Source: Balaenoptera acutorostrata (lineage: Eukaryota; Chordata; Mammalia; Artiodactyla; Balaenopteridae). From it: a stretch of 64,000 nt of DNA. The position numbers and the translations under genes were made by a program. Positions within the stretch are counted from its first letter, which is position 1; every line of letters begins with the position of its first letter. The notes under the pieces are model-generated. The model worked only from the letters and a program-made list of their open reading frames with translations, searched no databases and was not told the origin of the DNA. The stretch lies in NCBI RefSeq assembly GCF_949987535.1, contig NC_080069.1, positions 44,009,269 to 44,073,268 of the forward strand, read 5' to 3'. Below, one piece after another: positions 1 through 11,194 of the stretch.

Positions 1-285
1 TCCTGGAAGGTTTGATCCCACATGCCGCGGAGCAACTAAGCCCGTGCGCCACAACTACTGAGCCTGCGCTCTAGAGCCCACGAGCCACAACGACTGAAGC
101 CCGCACGCCTAGAGCCCATGCTCCGCAACCAGAGAAGCCACTGCAATGAGAAGCCCGCGCACCACAATGAAGAGTAGCCCCCCCTCACCTCAACTAGAGA
201 GAAAGCCTGCGCACAGCAACGAAGACCCAACACAGGCAAAAATAAATAAATAAAATAAATAAATTTATTTAAAAAAAAGAAAGAG
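1..285 (+). mobile_element. CHR-type SINE, cut by window edge
   Basis: The right part of a cetacean tRNA-derived SINE. It begins inside the element near the GATCCCACATGCCGCGGAGC block and runs through the repeated ACTACTGAGCC and TAGAGCCC segments to an A/T-rich AATAAATAAATAAA tail near 240-280. The tRNA-like head with its A box lies outside the window. Identity is clear from the many complete copies further in. Confidence 0.92.
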
Positions 286-379
286 GAAAACAAAGAGAGA
301 CTAATTCAGAGAGACTGAGACAGAGATATCAAAAAGAAAACAAAAAAGCAGCAATTGGAAGGAGGTCGGAGGCAGAGAA

Positions 380-600
380 AAGGGGCTGGAGTCATGGGTT
401 CCTTTGCCAGTGCCGACACTAACCAACTTCGTGAACTCAGAAAAGCCGCTTTTGTTAAACTGGACCTCAGTTTACCCACCATAAAATGGGGAAGATAATT
501 CTCACTCTGTCTCCCTCCTAGGGCTGCTGTGAAGACGAGAGTGGTGATAGCAGATGGGAAAACACTTTGCAGAGTAGGAAATGAGGTATAAATATAAATA
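380..600 (-). mobile_element. MIR-like SINE fragment
   Basis: Read on the minus strand this follows the ancient mammalian MIR core. On the plus strand the recognisable part is CCTCAGTTTACCCACCATAA followed by AATGGGGAAGATAATTCTCA and AGGGCTGCTGTGAAGACGAG, the usual MIR 3' half in reverse. It is strongly diverged. The rest of 286-792 shows nothing I can name. Confidence 0.7.
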
Positions 601-792
601 GAAATTATTCTTTTCATTTATTTTTATTTCTTTTTTTGCACCATGAAGAGGGTACAACTGACAGAGGAAAAAAAGGTAAAATAAAACATATTGTAAGGAA
701 GATGCCCTCATGCTTTGCATGTAGTCTATGTCCTTTTACATTTAAATGGGTTAAATACAGATAAGACTCTGTTCAGGAAAAATCAATATCTA

Positions 793-1073
793 GGGGACTT
801 CCTTGATGGCGCAGTGTCTTAGAATCCGCCTGCCAATGTAGGGGACATGGGTTCGAGCCCTGGTGAAGGAAGATCCCACATGCCGCAGAGCAACAAAGCC
901 CGTGTGCCACAAGTACTGAGCCTGTGCTCTAGAGCCCGTGCTCTGCAACAAGAGAAGCCACCGCAACGAAGAGTAGCCCCCGCTTGCCACAACTAGAGAA
1001 AGCCTGCGCATAATAACGAAGACCCAACGCAGCCAAAAATAATTAATTAATTTAAAAAAAAGAATTTAAGAAA
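793..1073 (+). mobile_element. CHR-type SINE with TSD
   Basis: A complete copy starting GGGACTTCCTTGATGGCGCAG and ending in an AATTAATTAATTTAAAAAAAA tail. It is flanked by a 16-bp TSD, 777-792 and 1074-1089 (GAAAAATCAATATCTA, one mismatch), which shows insertion by target-primed reverse transcription. It carries the sequence block (AGAGAAGCCACCGCAACGAA) of the commoner subfamily here. Confidence 0.93.
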
Positions 1074-1149
1074 GAAAAATCAGTATCTAAAACTTCCCCT
1101 TACTTATACAGGTATATGACTAAGATATTTGGTTATCTGTTTTCAAACA

Positions 1150-1493
1150 ATTTTTTTTTTTTAATTAATTAATTTATTTTTGGCTGCGTTTGCTGCACAC
1201 AGGCCCTCTCCAGCTGCGGCGGGCGGGAGCCACTCTTTGCTGCCGTGTGCGGGCCTCTCACTGCGGCGGCCTCTCCCGTTGCGGAGCACGGGCTCCAGGC
1301 GCGCAGGCCTCAGGAGTCGTGGCCCGCGGGTCCAGGAGCTGTGGCTCGTGGGCTCCAGAGCGCAAGCCCAGCAGTTGTAGCGCACGGGCCCAGCCGCTCT
1401 GTAGCACGTGGGATCCTCCCGGACGAGGGCCAGAACCTCCGTGTCCTGCATTGGCAGGCTGATTCCCAACCACTGCACCACCAGGGAAGCCCC
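1150..1493 (-). mobile_element. CHR-type SINE, GC-rich variant
   Basis: Starts with a T-run and TTAATTAATTAATTTATTTTTGG on the plus strand and ends at ACCACCAGGGAAGCCCC, so the element lies on the minus strand. It is more GC-rich than the other copies (GGCGGCGGGCGGGAGCC type variants), which suggests a separate subfamily or less CpG decay. No convincing TSD was seen. Confidence 0.9.
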
Positions 1494-2110
1494 AAAGAAT
1501 TTCTGATTTATAAAGAGAATAACAAAATTTTATTTTACATATGCATTTCTCTATCGTTTAGATCCGTGATTTTCAGCTCTATCTGCAGATAAATTTCCCT
1601 GGGGAGAACTTTAAACTACAGATGCTGAGCCCTACTCTGAAATATTTGAATCAGTGTTTTGTTTTTTTAAAAAAAACTTTTTACTTTGAATGATTTCAAG
1701 CCTACAAATAGGTCGTAAAAATAGTTAAATGAATCAATGGGAAGGATTCTTGTTCAAGAATAGCCCCTATGGGGGCCACAGGCAGCCAGGCAATCACCCT
1801 CACAGGCTGGTAGAAGCCTGGGATCTACAGCCAAGCCCAACCTGAGGTCCGTAACTCAGCTTTGAGATCCTCCTGCCCCGTCTCAGGAATGCCTCTGAGG
1901 TGGAAGGACAGGTGGCAGATGTCCTTCCACTGCCTAGCTGGGCAGAGCAAATATTTAACCATGATTTCCTGTCCTAAGGTATGAACGCCATCTCATAAAG
2001 GAAGGGGAATTTTAAAGGTCATCTAGGTTCTCTCTCCTCTTCCACTCAGACCTTCCTACAGCAGCCCCACCAAGAAGTCATTCATCCTCCAGTGATAGGG
2101 AGAAGTTTCA
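1494..2110. other. Unclassified intergenic stretch
   Basis: No coding signal, RNA gene or named repeat was recognised. Composition is average, apart from a short AT-rich part at 1610-1740. Confidence 0.5.
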
Positions 2111-2114
2111 TTGT

Positions 2115-2515
2115 TGGTTGGGTTTTTCTTAAGGTTTGATTTTTAAAAATATTTTTAGTGAGGTATAGATGATGTAGAATGTTATATAAGTTTCAGGTGT
2201 ACAACATAGTGATTCACAATTTTTAAAGTCTATACTCCACTTATAATTATTATAAAATGTTGGCTATATTCTCTGTGCTGTACAATATATCCTTGTAGCT
2301 TATTTATTTTATCCACAGTAGTTTGTACCTCTTAATCCCCTACCCGTATCATGCCACCCCCTTCCCTCTCCCCACTGGTAACCACTAGTTTGTTCTCTAT
2401 ATCTCTGAGTCAGTTTCTGTTTTGTTAAGTTCATTAGTTTGTTTTATTTTTTAGATTCCACATATAAGTGATATCACACAGTATTTGTCTTCATTGTTGG
2501 ATGGTTTTGAACAGA
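2115..2515 (-). mobile_element. Old L1 3' end
   Basis: On the plus strand it reads as a reversed L1 3' end: TTTTTAGTGAGGTATAGATG, then GTTTCAGGTGTACAACATAG, then ACCACTAGTTTGTTCTCTAT, and finally TTCCACATATAAGTGATATC. This is the non-coding 3' portion of an older placental L1 subfamily. It breaks off after TTGTTGGATGG. Confidence 0.8.
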
Positions 2516-2629
2516 GCCCTTCCTCACACAGGAAGTCTGCTTCCCTGTCTAGCCTCCTGTACCTGCATGAACCCCAGATGAGCACCTCCAGGCTGAGTAG
2601 GTCCAGCCCCTTGCCTGCCCCCACCCTTG

Positions 2630-2748
2630 CTTTTGTTTTTTTTGGCTGCGTGGCATGCGGGATCCTAGTTCCCCAACCAGGATCCAACGAGTGTCCCCTG
2701 CAGTGGAAGCGTGGTGTCTCAACCACTGGACCACGAGAGAAGTCCCCC
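2630..2748 (-). mobile_element. Short CHR-related SINE
   Basis: A roughly 115-bp element in reverse, from the T-run before GGCTGCGTGGCATGCGGGATC to CACGAGAGAAGTCCCC. The tRNA-like region (AACCACTGGACCAC in reverse) is present, but the long internal repeats of the 300-bp class are absent. This matches the short CHR-1-like class. Confidence 0.85.
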
Positions 2749-2984
2749 AACCCTTGCACATAATGAAGCTCCTGGGTCTCTCAGCATTTCTCACCTGGTC
2801 CCCAGGTCTGTCTGCCAGTGTCCCAGGTTAGAGTGAGAAGGGGACAGAATGGAGCAAAGGAGCTTGTCACCTCCCTTGTTTTGGACCTTAGACCTCTATG
2901 ATTGTGGCAGGAATGGCTGCTAATGGTTTTAGCTGTCCAAGGGAACAGAAAGCTTGAATTCTGCATCCTCCAAAGTCCAGAGTA

Positions 2985-3205
2985 AAATCAAGGGCAGCCT
3001 ATGGGCTGCCAAGCCCACCTACCATTCCCCGCTGCCCGAGGTCTCTTTCCTCAGACAAACACCTCCTAGATTCACTCACAGTAACAAACTTCCTAATTTG
3101 TCCTCCCACCAAAGTGTGAGCCTGACTCTTATATCCAACTGCTATTGGGCAACATCCCTGTGGATGTTAATGTATCCAAATAAACCTCATTCATTAATTC
3201 GAAAT
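2985..3205 (+). mobile_element. L2 LINE fragment
   Basis: Weak resemblance to the L2 interior (ACTCTTATATCCAACTGC and the following TGTGGATGTTAATG). It is diverged and has no open frame of note. 3206-3650 continues as an old dispersed repeat that begins CATTCATTCAACAAGAGTTT and contains GTTCCTGCCCTCAAGGAGCT. A CRE-like TGACGTCA occurs at 3591-3598 inside it, which is probably chance. Confidence 0.5.
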
Positions 3206-3724
3206 TCACCCATTCATTCAACAAGAGTTTAATGAGCAACTAGGTGCCCAGCTCCATGCTGAGTGTTTGGATACAGCAGGGAATAAGTCAGACACAGTTC
3301 CTGCCCTCAAGGAGCTTGTGGTTAAGTGAGTGATTGGTACTAAATGAGCAGCGGAACTGTATCATCACTGTTGGGATAAGTCCCATGAATGAGACACGCT
3401 CAGTGCTTTAGGAAGATCCAAGACTGACCTATCCATCTGGGAAATCAGAGAAGGCCACAGGGTGAGTGGGAGGGGCAGGCTGTAGCAGAGTGGAACACTG
3501 TTGCAGGCAGAGGGAACAGAATGTATAAAAGCCCTGAGGCAGGAAGAAGCTTGACACATCCAGGGAACAGAGAGGCCAGTGTAGCCAAGGTGACGTCAGT
3601 GAATAGAGAGGGGCATGAGACAAGCCTGGAACGGTCAGGGGGGCCAGATCACTGGCCCCCACCTTCCAGCTGTGGAATCTGGGAGCCAAGCCTGCGGCCT
3701 TCTTTGCTTTTCCACTGAGTGTAT

Positions 3725-4400
3725 AGGTTCTGCTTCCTCAATAGCTCTTGACCCCATCCCTCTCCACCCAATGCCATACCCTGGGCCTGGCCACCCTCAT
3801 CTCTGACCTAGGCTATCTTTGACTACCTCAATAGTCTCCTAGCTCATATCCCTGCCTCCTCACCTGCCACTCCAAACCACTGCACACAGCGGCCAGGACG
3901 AGCTTCCTAACATGCAAATTGGACCAAGTCCCCCCTGCCCAAAGTGCTGTAATGGTGCCCCCTGCCAGCAGGACAAAGCCCAGGCTCCTCAGCTTGTTGT
4001 TCAAGGCCCTTCAGCCTCTGATTCCAACCTACATTTTCAGCCTCATCTTTGCTCAGCCCCACTCTGGACCTACACTTCTTCAGTTCTACTGAACCCTTTG
4101 CATGATTTATTCTCTCTGCCGGCAACGCCGGGTCTCCCATCTCTATCCCCCTCAGCCCCATCTTATAAAAACCAGCTCAAATATCCCCCTCTTTTGAAAT
4201 CTTTCCTATTGCCCTCCACCAGCCTGGGCAAGGTCACTGCTGTCCTCCTGAATGCCCCCCTCCCCCTGCCCCTCCTTCCTCCATCAGTCTTTGCCCCATG
4301 CTCTCGTGGCATTTGCTTGTCCACCTCGCTCATAAAGCTCCCTGGGTGCCCAGTCCTGGGACTGGCACACAGTAGGTGCCCAGTAAATACTGAGTAACAG
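3725..4400 (+). mobile_element. L2 LINE 3' region
   Basis: Matches the general pattern of the L2 pol 3' end and tail: CTCAATAGTCTCCTAGCTC, TGCACACAGCGGCCAGGACG, AAGTGCTGTAATGGTGCCCC, then a clear L2 tail CTGGCACACAGTAGGTGCCC followed by AGTAAATACTGAGTAA. The 161-codon plus-strand frame here (3912-4397) is a by-product of this repeat and not a gene. Confidence 0.75.
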
Positions 4401-4655
4401 TTCCAAGAGGGGGCAGAAGACAGTGGGTCCAAGGACAGAGATGGTCCCAGCTTTGGAAAAGAGGGAGCAGTGGAGTGAAGGCAATTGCTATCCCCACTGG
4501 TCCCTCTGTGCTCCCGGGAGGTCGTGAGAACCCTAGAGAGCCCGCTGACACATGCCAGTCCCCAGATGGGACAACCTGGGTCAGAGTCTCTGGTAAAGGC
4601 GCTGTCTCCCTCCAGCCTGAGCCAACCCCTCCCTCACTACCTGCCTGCTCTAGCT

Positions 4656-4733
4656 TCTCTGGGATGCAGAGAGGTACAAGGAGAGAGTTCTGGACCTTGA
4701 ACTCTCTCCTTGTACCTCTCTGCATCCCAGAGA
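4656..4733. repeat. Perfect 35-bp inverted repeat, 8-bp loop
   Basis: The left arm 4656-4690 and right arm 4699-4733 are exact reverse complements over 35 bases, and the spacer 4691-4698 is TGGACCTT. Pairing stops cleanly at both ends: 4655/4734 and 4691/4698 do not pair. An RNA from either strand would fold into an uninterrupted 35-bp hairpin. The surrounding DNA is old and diverged, so a stem without mismatches points to a recent fold-back event. Natural pre-miRNA stems usually contain mismatches, so a microRNA is possible but not favoured. A library or assembly artefact is another option. Confidence 0.97.
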
Positions 4734-4737
4734 TCTG

Positions 4738-5160
4738 AGTTTGTTCATTCCTTCAACAAATATGTAGTAAGTGTCTACTATATTTCATGCACTGTCCTAG
4801 TCACCAGGAATTCAGCTGTGAATAAGGTGGAGAAAGTCTTTGCCTTCCATGTGCTTATATTTTAGTGGAGTGACAGACAACACAGAAATACAAAATGAGC
4901 ACATGATATGTTATACAGAAGAGAAATTATGGCGTAAGGGGAGAATGTGACAGAAGGGGAGGAGGGTGCTTTTAGAAAATGACGTGCGAGCGAGAAGGAA
5001 ATGGTCCTGCAGAGATCTGGGGAAAGAGCCTGCCAAGCGAAGAAATGGCAAGTGCAAAGGCCCTGGGACAGGAGCGAGCTTGGCATGCTCAGGAAGTAAG
5101 CATCAAGGAGTCCATTGTGGCTGGAGTGGAGTGACCAAAGAAGTGAGTGCCAGGAGGGGA
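4738..5160 (+). mobile_element. Old dispersed mammalian repeat
   Basis: Begins GTTCATTCCTTCAACAAATA and continues GTGTCTACTATATTTCATGC, then the ATGTGCTTATATTTTAGTGG block. The same motif set occurs at 3203-3330, 6483-6600 and 29690-29760. It is a common ancient interspersed repeat; I do not assign a family. Confidence 0.55.
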
Positions 5161-5164
5161 GGGC

Positions 5165-5330
5165 CAGCTCATACTAAGGTCTCAGCGCAGCCACCAACCT
5201 GTTGGGTGAACTTGGGTGCCTCCCTTCCTCTCTTCGGGCCTATGCATGTGTTCCCATCTGAGAAATGGGCCCGCTGATATGTACCACCACCAGCCTGACT
5301 CCCAGGGCAGCTGTGAGGGCCCTGAGGAGG
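5165..5330 (-). mobile_element. MIR-like SINE fragment
   Basis: A reversed MIR core: TGTTGGGTGAACTTGGGTGC, then CCCATCTGAGAAATGGGCCC, then GGGCAGCTGTGAGGGCCCTG. It is diverged and has no tail. 5331-5950 after it shows no nameable element. Confidence 0.65.
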
Positions 5331-5951
5331 AGAGTATGAGGGGAGATGTGCGCAGCCACTGTGATGCCAAGGAAGTGCCTTGAGTGGGGATTCCTGGGAG
5401 CAGAGCCGAGGCCAAGCCCTAAAAGCCCTGGGCACCTACACAAGTGCTGGGATCAACACAGTGAGGACAGAACGGGGCTCAGGCAAGGGAGCCGGTGATT
5501 CCTCCATCTCCTGCTCCAGGTCAGAGTGAGGGCCTGGGACATGCACACTGGCTGAGCTGACACACCCCAGCCTCACCCAGCAGACTTCACCCCAACTACT
5601 GAGACTTGGACTGGCGCCCAGCTTTTCTAGGAATACAGCCCCTCCTTGATGACAGCAACCCAGGATCCATTAGGTCTGAGTCATGAGCCCTGCTGATGGG
5701 TGGTGGGGACAGAGGCCTTGTTTGGTTTAAGGTGAATAAACCGAACTCAGTCAGGTCTTGGGCCTGCCAGACACAGCCAGCTTGTCCCTGGACCATCTTA
5801 CCTGGCCCCTCAGCCCACATCCTGCTCCACCCTTCCGCCAGCCTCAAGTGGCCCTACCAGCCCATCTACCTGTTGTGAGCAGCAGGAATGGGTGTGGGCA
5901 CCCATTCCAGGGAGGCCTGGTCTGGACACAGCCAGCTCCACAACCTGTCTT

Positions 5952-6249
5952 TTTTTTTTTTTTTTTTTAATTTTATTTATTTATTTTTGGCTGTGTTGGG
6001 TCTTCGTTTCTGTGCGAGGGCTTTCTCTAGTTGCGGCAAGCGGGGGCCACTCTTCATCGCAGTGCGCTGATCTCTCACTATCGTGGCCTCTCTTGTTGCG
6101 GAGCACAGGCTCCAGACGCGCAGGCTCAGTAATTGTGGCTCACGGGCCTAGTAGCTCCGCGGCATGTGGGATCTTCCCAGACCAGGGCTTGAACCCTTGT
6201 CCCCTGCATTGGCAGGCAGATTCTCAACCACTGCGCCACCAGGGAAGCC
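5952..6249 (-). mobile_element. CHR-type SINE, gag-agg-cc subfamily, with TSD
   Basis: A full copy in reverse from a long T-run to GCCACCAGGGAAGCC. A perfect 14-bp TSD (CCACAACCTGTCTT) lies at 5938-5951 and 6250-6263. It shares diagnostic variants with the copies at 32256, 34490 and 53470: TCTCACTATCGTGGCCTCTC and TCTGTGCGAGGGC on the plus strand. Confidence 0.95.
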
Positions 6250-6263
6250 CCACAACCTGTCTT

Positions 6264-6787
6264 ATCCTGGGCTCCTCAGCCACCCAACATGTCCCAGGTC
6301 TGGCCACTTCCCATTCCACCTGGTCCAAAGCTGCAGGACCCCACACGATGGCAGTGGGAGGAAAGGACACCCCTCTACTCCTTTAAGAGCAGATTTCATC
6401 TACTAGTTTGGGATCTGACTCCAAGGAGGACTCAGTGATGGGAATGGGCTGAAGTCATCTCTCCATGGGGACACCCAGCCTGCCATTCAATGGACACTAA
6501 TTGAGCACCTACTGTTGGGTACCTGTCATTGTGCTGGGTCCTGGAACCACAGAGATGAGTGAGACTTGGATCTCTATGCTCAAAGGGCTTGCAGTTCACA
6601 AGTGGTGGGGAGGTGGAATGGACACATGGACACTTGAGCCATATTTATAAAATGCTGTGGTTGGGGCAGTGATAGAAATAGTGAGAGAGAGATTTCACGG
6701 ACCCCTCACTCAATCTGTCCAAAAGTCCACTTACCGTCTCCTCTCTACCCAGAGATGTCCTACCTCCCAGTTCCTCCATCTGGGTAA
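6264..6787. other. Unclassified stretch with an old dispersed repeat
   Basis: No gene was recognised. 6483-6640 resembles the dispersed repeat at 4738 (GACACTAATTGAGCACCTAC, then AAAGGGCTTGCAGTTCAC). The rest has no feature I can support. Confidence 0.5.
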
Positions 6788-6801
6788 AGAGCACCATCAT
6801 C

Positions 6802-8140
6802 TAAACCCACGCACCTACGGTCAACTAATCTATGACAAAGGAGGCAAGGGTATACAGCGGAGAAAAGACAGTCTCTTCAATACGTGGTGCTGGGAAAACT
6901 GGACAGCTACATGTAAAGAATGAAATTAGAACACTCCTTAGCACCATACACAAAAATAAACTCAAAATGGATTAGAGACCTAAATGTAAGACCGGACACT
7001 ATAAAACTCTTAGAGGAAAACATAGGAAGAACACTCTTTGACACAAATCACAGCAAGATCTTTTTTGATCCACCTCCTAGAGTAATGGAAATAAAAACAA
7101 AAATAAACAAATGGGACCTAAGGAAACTTAAAAGCTTTTGCAAAGCAAAGGAAACTACAAACAAGGTGAAAAGACAACCCTCAGAATGGGAAAAAATATT
7201 TGCAAACGAATCAACGGACAAAGGATTAATCTCCAATATATATAAACAGCTCATGCAGCTCAATATTAAAAAAACAAACAACCCAATCCAAAAATGGCAG
7301 AAGACCTAAATAGACATTTCTCCAAAGAAGACATACAGATGGCCAAGAAGCACATGAAAAGCTGCTCAACATCACTAATTATTAGAGAAATGCAAATCAA
7401 AACTACAATGAGGTATCACCTCACACCAGTTAGAATGGGCATCATCAGAAAATCTACAAACAACAAATGCTGGAGAGGGTGTGGAGAAAAGGGAACCCTC
7501 TTGCACTGCTGGTGGGAATGTAAATTGATACAGCCACCATGGAGAACAGTATGGAGGTTCCTTTAAAAACTAAAAATAGAATTACCATATGACCCAGCAA
7601 TCCCACTACTGGCCATATACCCAGAGAAAACCATAATTCAAAAAGACACATGCACCCCAATATTCATTGCAGCACTATTTACAATAGCCAGGTCATGGAA
7701 GCAACCTAAATGCCCATCGACAGGTGAATGGATAAAGAAGATGTGGTACATATATACAATGGAATATTGCTCAGCCATAAAAAGGAACGAAATTGGGTCA
7801 TTTGTAGAGATGTGGATGAATCTAGAGACTGTCATACAGAGTGAAGTAAGTCAGAAAGAGAAAAACAAATATCGTATATTAATGCATATATGTGGAACCT
7901 AGAAAAATGGTGCAGATGAACCGGTTTGCAGGGCAGAAATAGAGACACAGATGTAGAGAACAAACGTATGGACACCAAGGGGGAGAAGTGGCACAGGGGG
8001 GTGGTGGTGGTGGGATGAATTGGGAGATTAGGATTGACATATATACACTAATATGTATAAAATAGATAACTGATAAGAACCTGCTATATAAAAAATAAAA
8101 TAAAATAAAATTCAAAAATTCAAAAAAGAAAAAAAAAAAA
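6802..8140 (+). mobile_element. 5'-truncated L1 with TSD
   Basis: Contains the last part of L1 ORF2 and the 3' UTR, then an A-rich tail at 8122-8140. It begins within ORF2 at AAACCCACGCACCTACGG. ORF2 is broken into overlapping frames (6920-7309, 7294-7566 and beyond), so frameshifts are present. The Cys-rich C-terminal region (CWRGCGEKG...HCWWEC) is readable. A 14-bp TSD with one mismatch (AGAGCACCATCATC, 6788-6801; AGGG... at 8141-8154) flanks the insertion. The 3' end GATAACTGATAAGAACCTGC matches that of the full-length L1 at 36.6 kb, so both belong to related subfamilies. Confidence 0.93.
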
Positions 8141-8159
8141 AGGGCACCATCATCATCCA

Positions 8160-8830
8160 AGTGAACCTGGGCATCCTGCTGAACTTCTCCCTTCCCTCTG
8201 CATTCAGGGAATCAGGTCTTACCAACTTCACCTCCTCCCCATAGCTCAGAAGTCGATATCACCTCCTCCAACTCATCCTCTATCTGCTTCCTGAGCAATT
8301 TCTTTCTGAAATGCAAAAATGAACATGTGATCCCTCTCTTGAAATTATTCAATTATTATTATCAATTCAATTAAAATTATTCAATCTCATTGACTTGAGG
8401 ATGAAAACCAAACCCTTTGGTATAGCATACATGTTCTTCCATGACTGGGCCTTTGCTGGCCTCTCTAACTTCATCTCTGGCCATTTAACCCTTCACTGCA
8501 TCAGGCAAAACCACCCACCAGGCTTTTATGCCTCCAAACCTTTGCTCATGCTGCATCCTCTGCCCAGATGCCCCTCTATCACCTCCTTGGTACTCTCTTC
8601 CCAAACTCAGTCCTCCTCAGTTTGGGTCCCTCATCTGTACAGATATACATCCCAGTAGCACCTGTAATGTTCCCTGGCCCTTTCTTGCTTATGTGACTGT
8701 CTCCAATATTTCCTAAGAAAGAGGAGTGGAGGACATCTGATTCGCCTCATATCCCCAGTGCCCTGCACAGGGCCTGGCATGTGTGTTGATTATATGAATA
8801 CATCTGGGACTGAATGCAACTTCAGGACAG
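8160..8830 (+). mobile_element. L2 LINE 3' region
   Basis: Reads as a diverged L2 3' end: CCTTTGCTGGCCTCTCTAAC, CTTTGCTCATGCTGCATCCT, CACCTCCTTGGTACTCTCTT, and the tail CCCTGCACAGGGCCTGGCAT. There is no open frame of coding character. Confidence 0.7.
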
Positions 8831-10400
8831 CAAGGAGCCCAAATTCAGATGCTCAGTCAGCTGGGCTTGAGGGCTTCAGAGAGCTCTGAAAACCAGGCTG
8901 AACTCCAGTTGGCCCAGTGGGTCCAGCCACTGACCACACTGTGCTATGTCCATATGGGAACAGAAGTGGCACTCTATTCCAAGGGCCACATTTTTTTAGT
9001 TCTTGGCCCACCTGGCTGGGCTCCCAAGAACCCCAAATCTCCTCCAAACCCTAGATGTGGTACTTCATTCCAAAAGCCATCCTAAGCCCTTCTTTAGGGC
9101 TCACAGACAGCAGCTTCAGTACCTGCCTTCTCTCCTGGTACACGGAATCCTGGCTCGATCGCCGTCAACTAGAATAAATTTTTTGGCCAGTCCTCACCCT
9201 AGGAGTGACCTGGGGTCACAAGAGATCTGGTGTTCTGGGACCATGTGTCATCCAAGCAATTCCATTCACAGGCATAGCTCAGAGCTCAAGTCCTCTGAGC
9301 TAACACATAAAAGAGCTTAGAACAAAGGCTCATGAAATTCTCCTTCTCCCCTTCCAGAGCTCTGATGGTCTTCAGAAAGAAGACCATAGGTTATTATGGG
9401 CAGGTGCAATGTGACACCACTCCAGATCACTATTAATCTGATAGGGTCCATGGGTTGCAAGCAACAGAAACAGACTGCAAAATGGGGATTTTCCAGAAGA
9501 GTGTGTGGTGGTCTTAGGTTGGACTCACTCAGGAATGTATCACCCTGAGATTTTAGATTCCAAGCTGTTTCCTGGGAGGTGATCCCAGGAAGCACTGGTA
9601 GGGGAATGAGGCTATGCAAGGTGGGAAAGGGAAGGGAACCAGTAGTGTGCATTACTGAGGTTCCACTGTGGGAAACCGGGCCTCAGTACAGCAGTCCTGC
9701 CCCAGGCTGGGACAGTGTGTGGAACACATCTCAGTTATTTTCACTGAAGGGGGTGGGACCTGGGATATATATTCACCAACTATCATCAGTCACCGAAGGC
9801 TGCTGGAGGAAGGTCCTTAACTCTCCAGCCCTACTGGCCTGCCTCTCTTGTGTCTCCGAGCATCCAGAGAAAGCCTTCTGTCAAAGGATTTCAGTGGCTG
9901 TGAATGAAGCACAAATATGCACAGGTATGGTGAGTGCCGAGGAGATGTGGGTGAGGCACTGACAACGCCTGCTACCGGAGCTGCACGAAAAATTAGAGAA
10001 AAATCGGAAGAATTAGGTCCTTAAAACCTGCCAGAGTTCACTTCCTAACCAGGGAAAGTGAGATATTTTGATGAACGGTCCCACAAGGATTGGATCCAAT
10101 GGGGGACAGTAGGTCTCCAAAGCAAATTGGAGAAACTGTTACCAGGAGAAGGAAGAATGTTGCTAGTCAGACAAAAGCCACAGATGTCACTAAGTCTTCC
10201 CCATAGGCTGATCCCTCACCTGTAGGATCAATTCACTCTCAGGAGCCCAGGACTTCATAAGGCTGGACCCACAGGGAAGTGACGAAGTCTCCTGGATATG
10301 GGAGTACTACACAGAGGTTCACTTGGGTCAGCTGGAGTGCTGATTGCTGAGTCCCCTCTGGCCTGTGCAACGCCTTACAGGTGAACCAGGAGGCATTGGT
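8831..10400. other. Unclassified intergenic stretch
   Basis: No confident gene, RNA or repeat. Scattered short open frames (up to about 127 codons, 9579-9962) have no domain I recognise and lack splice or codon evidence. Confidence 0.5.
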
Positions 10401-10404
10401 GCCA

Positions 10405-10520
10405 TCAGGGCCTGGGCTCTGGAGTCTGGACACCTTGCCTGTGCAACCTTGGGCAAGTCATTTCACTTCTGAGCGACTGCATGTGGGTGTGTGGAATGTG
10501 GTCATCTCCAGGGGTTGCCA
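10405..10520 (-). mobile_element. MIR-like SINE fragment
   Basis: A short reversed MIR core containing AACCTTGGGCAAGTCATTTC and ACTTCTGAGCGACTGCATG. It is diverged. 10521-11190 after it holds nothing I can name. Confidence 0.65.
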
Positions 10521-11194
10521 TGCATGTCATACTCCATGGATGCTGTAGTGTGAATTGAATTGGAGTGGTGGCAGGTAAGTAGCCAGCATCCTCAGTGGCA
10601 ACCTCCACAAGCCATGTGACATGTTTTCAGGACCCTGCGGTGTGCTGGGGAGCTCCAGAGCTTTGTTCCCTATCTCCCACTCCCATGTTTCTCTTTGGGG
10701 GCTGCAATCACACTCTCCTGAGGTTACCTTGTCCCGGATGTATTCATACAGTCTCCTGCTGTAGACAGGCTTACTCTCCAAAGTCAGAATGCAGTGTGCT
10801 TACATCATCCCAACTTTGTGGCCTAAAAAAACTGAGAGGGCTTCTCTCTCCACAGCCTCCTTCAGTGTATAAAAACCCAAGAGAAGACTCTGACAGGACT
10901 GGATAAGCCATGAGCTCATCTCTTGGGCCAATCAATGTGGCCAGGGGATTGGGCTTCTTTGGTTGGCCAGGCTAGGGTCACATGTACCCTGCTCTTACCA
11001 AATGAGCAAGATAAAGCCATTAGCGATCCATCTTTTGGCCTGGTGAAAGACAGGAGCTGAGTCCAAAAGGCTAAAGTCCTCATTGTGGGTCCTGGAAATT
11101 CTTTCTTTTGTGAGACCCTCCCTTCCATGTCCAATGTCCCCCTGGTGATGGTGCACACCCTCTGGAGGCAGTGAGCTCACTTCCAGTCAGGGGC

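Noticed and set aside
1180..1480. CpG-rich segment resembling an island
   Set aside because: It is a CHR SINE, whose consensus is CpG-rich.
3591..3598. Second TGACGTCA (CRE) palindrome
   Set aside because: Lies inside an old dispersed repeat with no CpG island; an isolated 8-mer is expected by chance.
3912..4397. 161-codon plus-strand frame
   Set aside because: Lies within an L2 fragment; Pro/Leu-rich composition is a by-product of the repeat.
5892..6386. 164-codon plus-strand frame
   Set aside because: Crosses a CHR SINE in antisense; the same frame occurs in several SINE copies.
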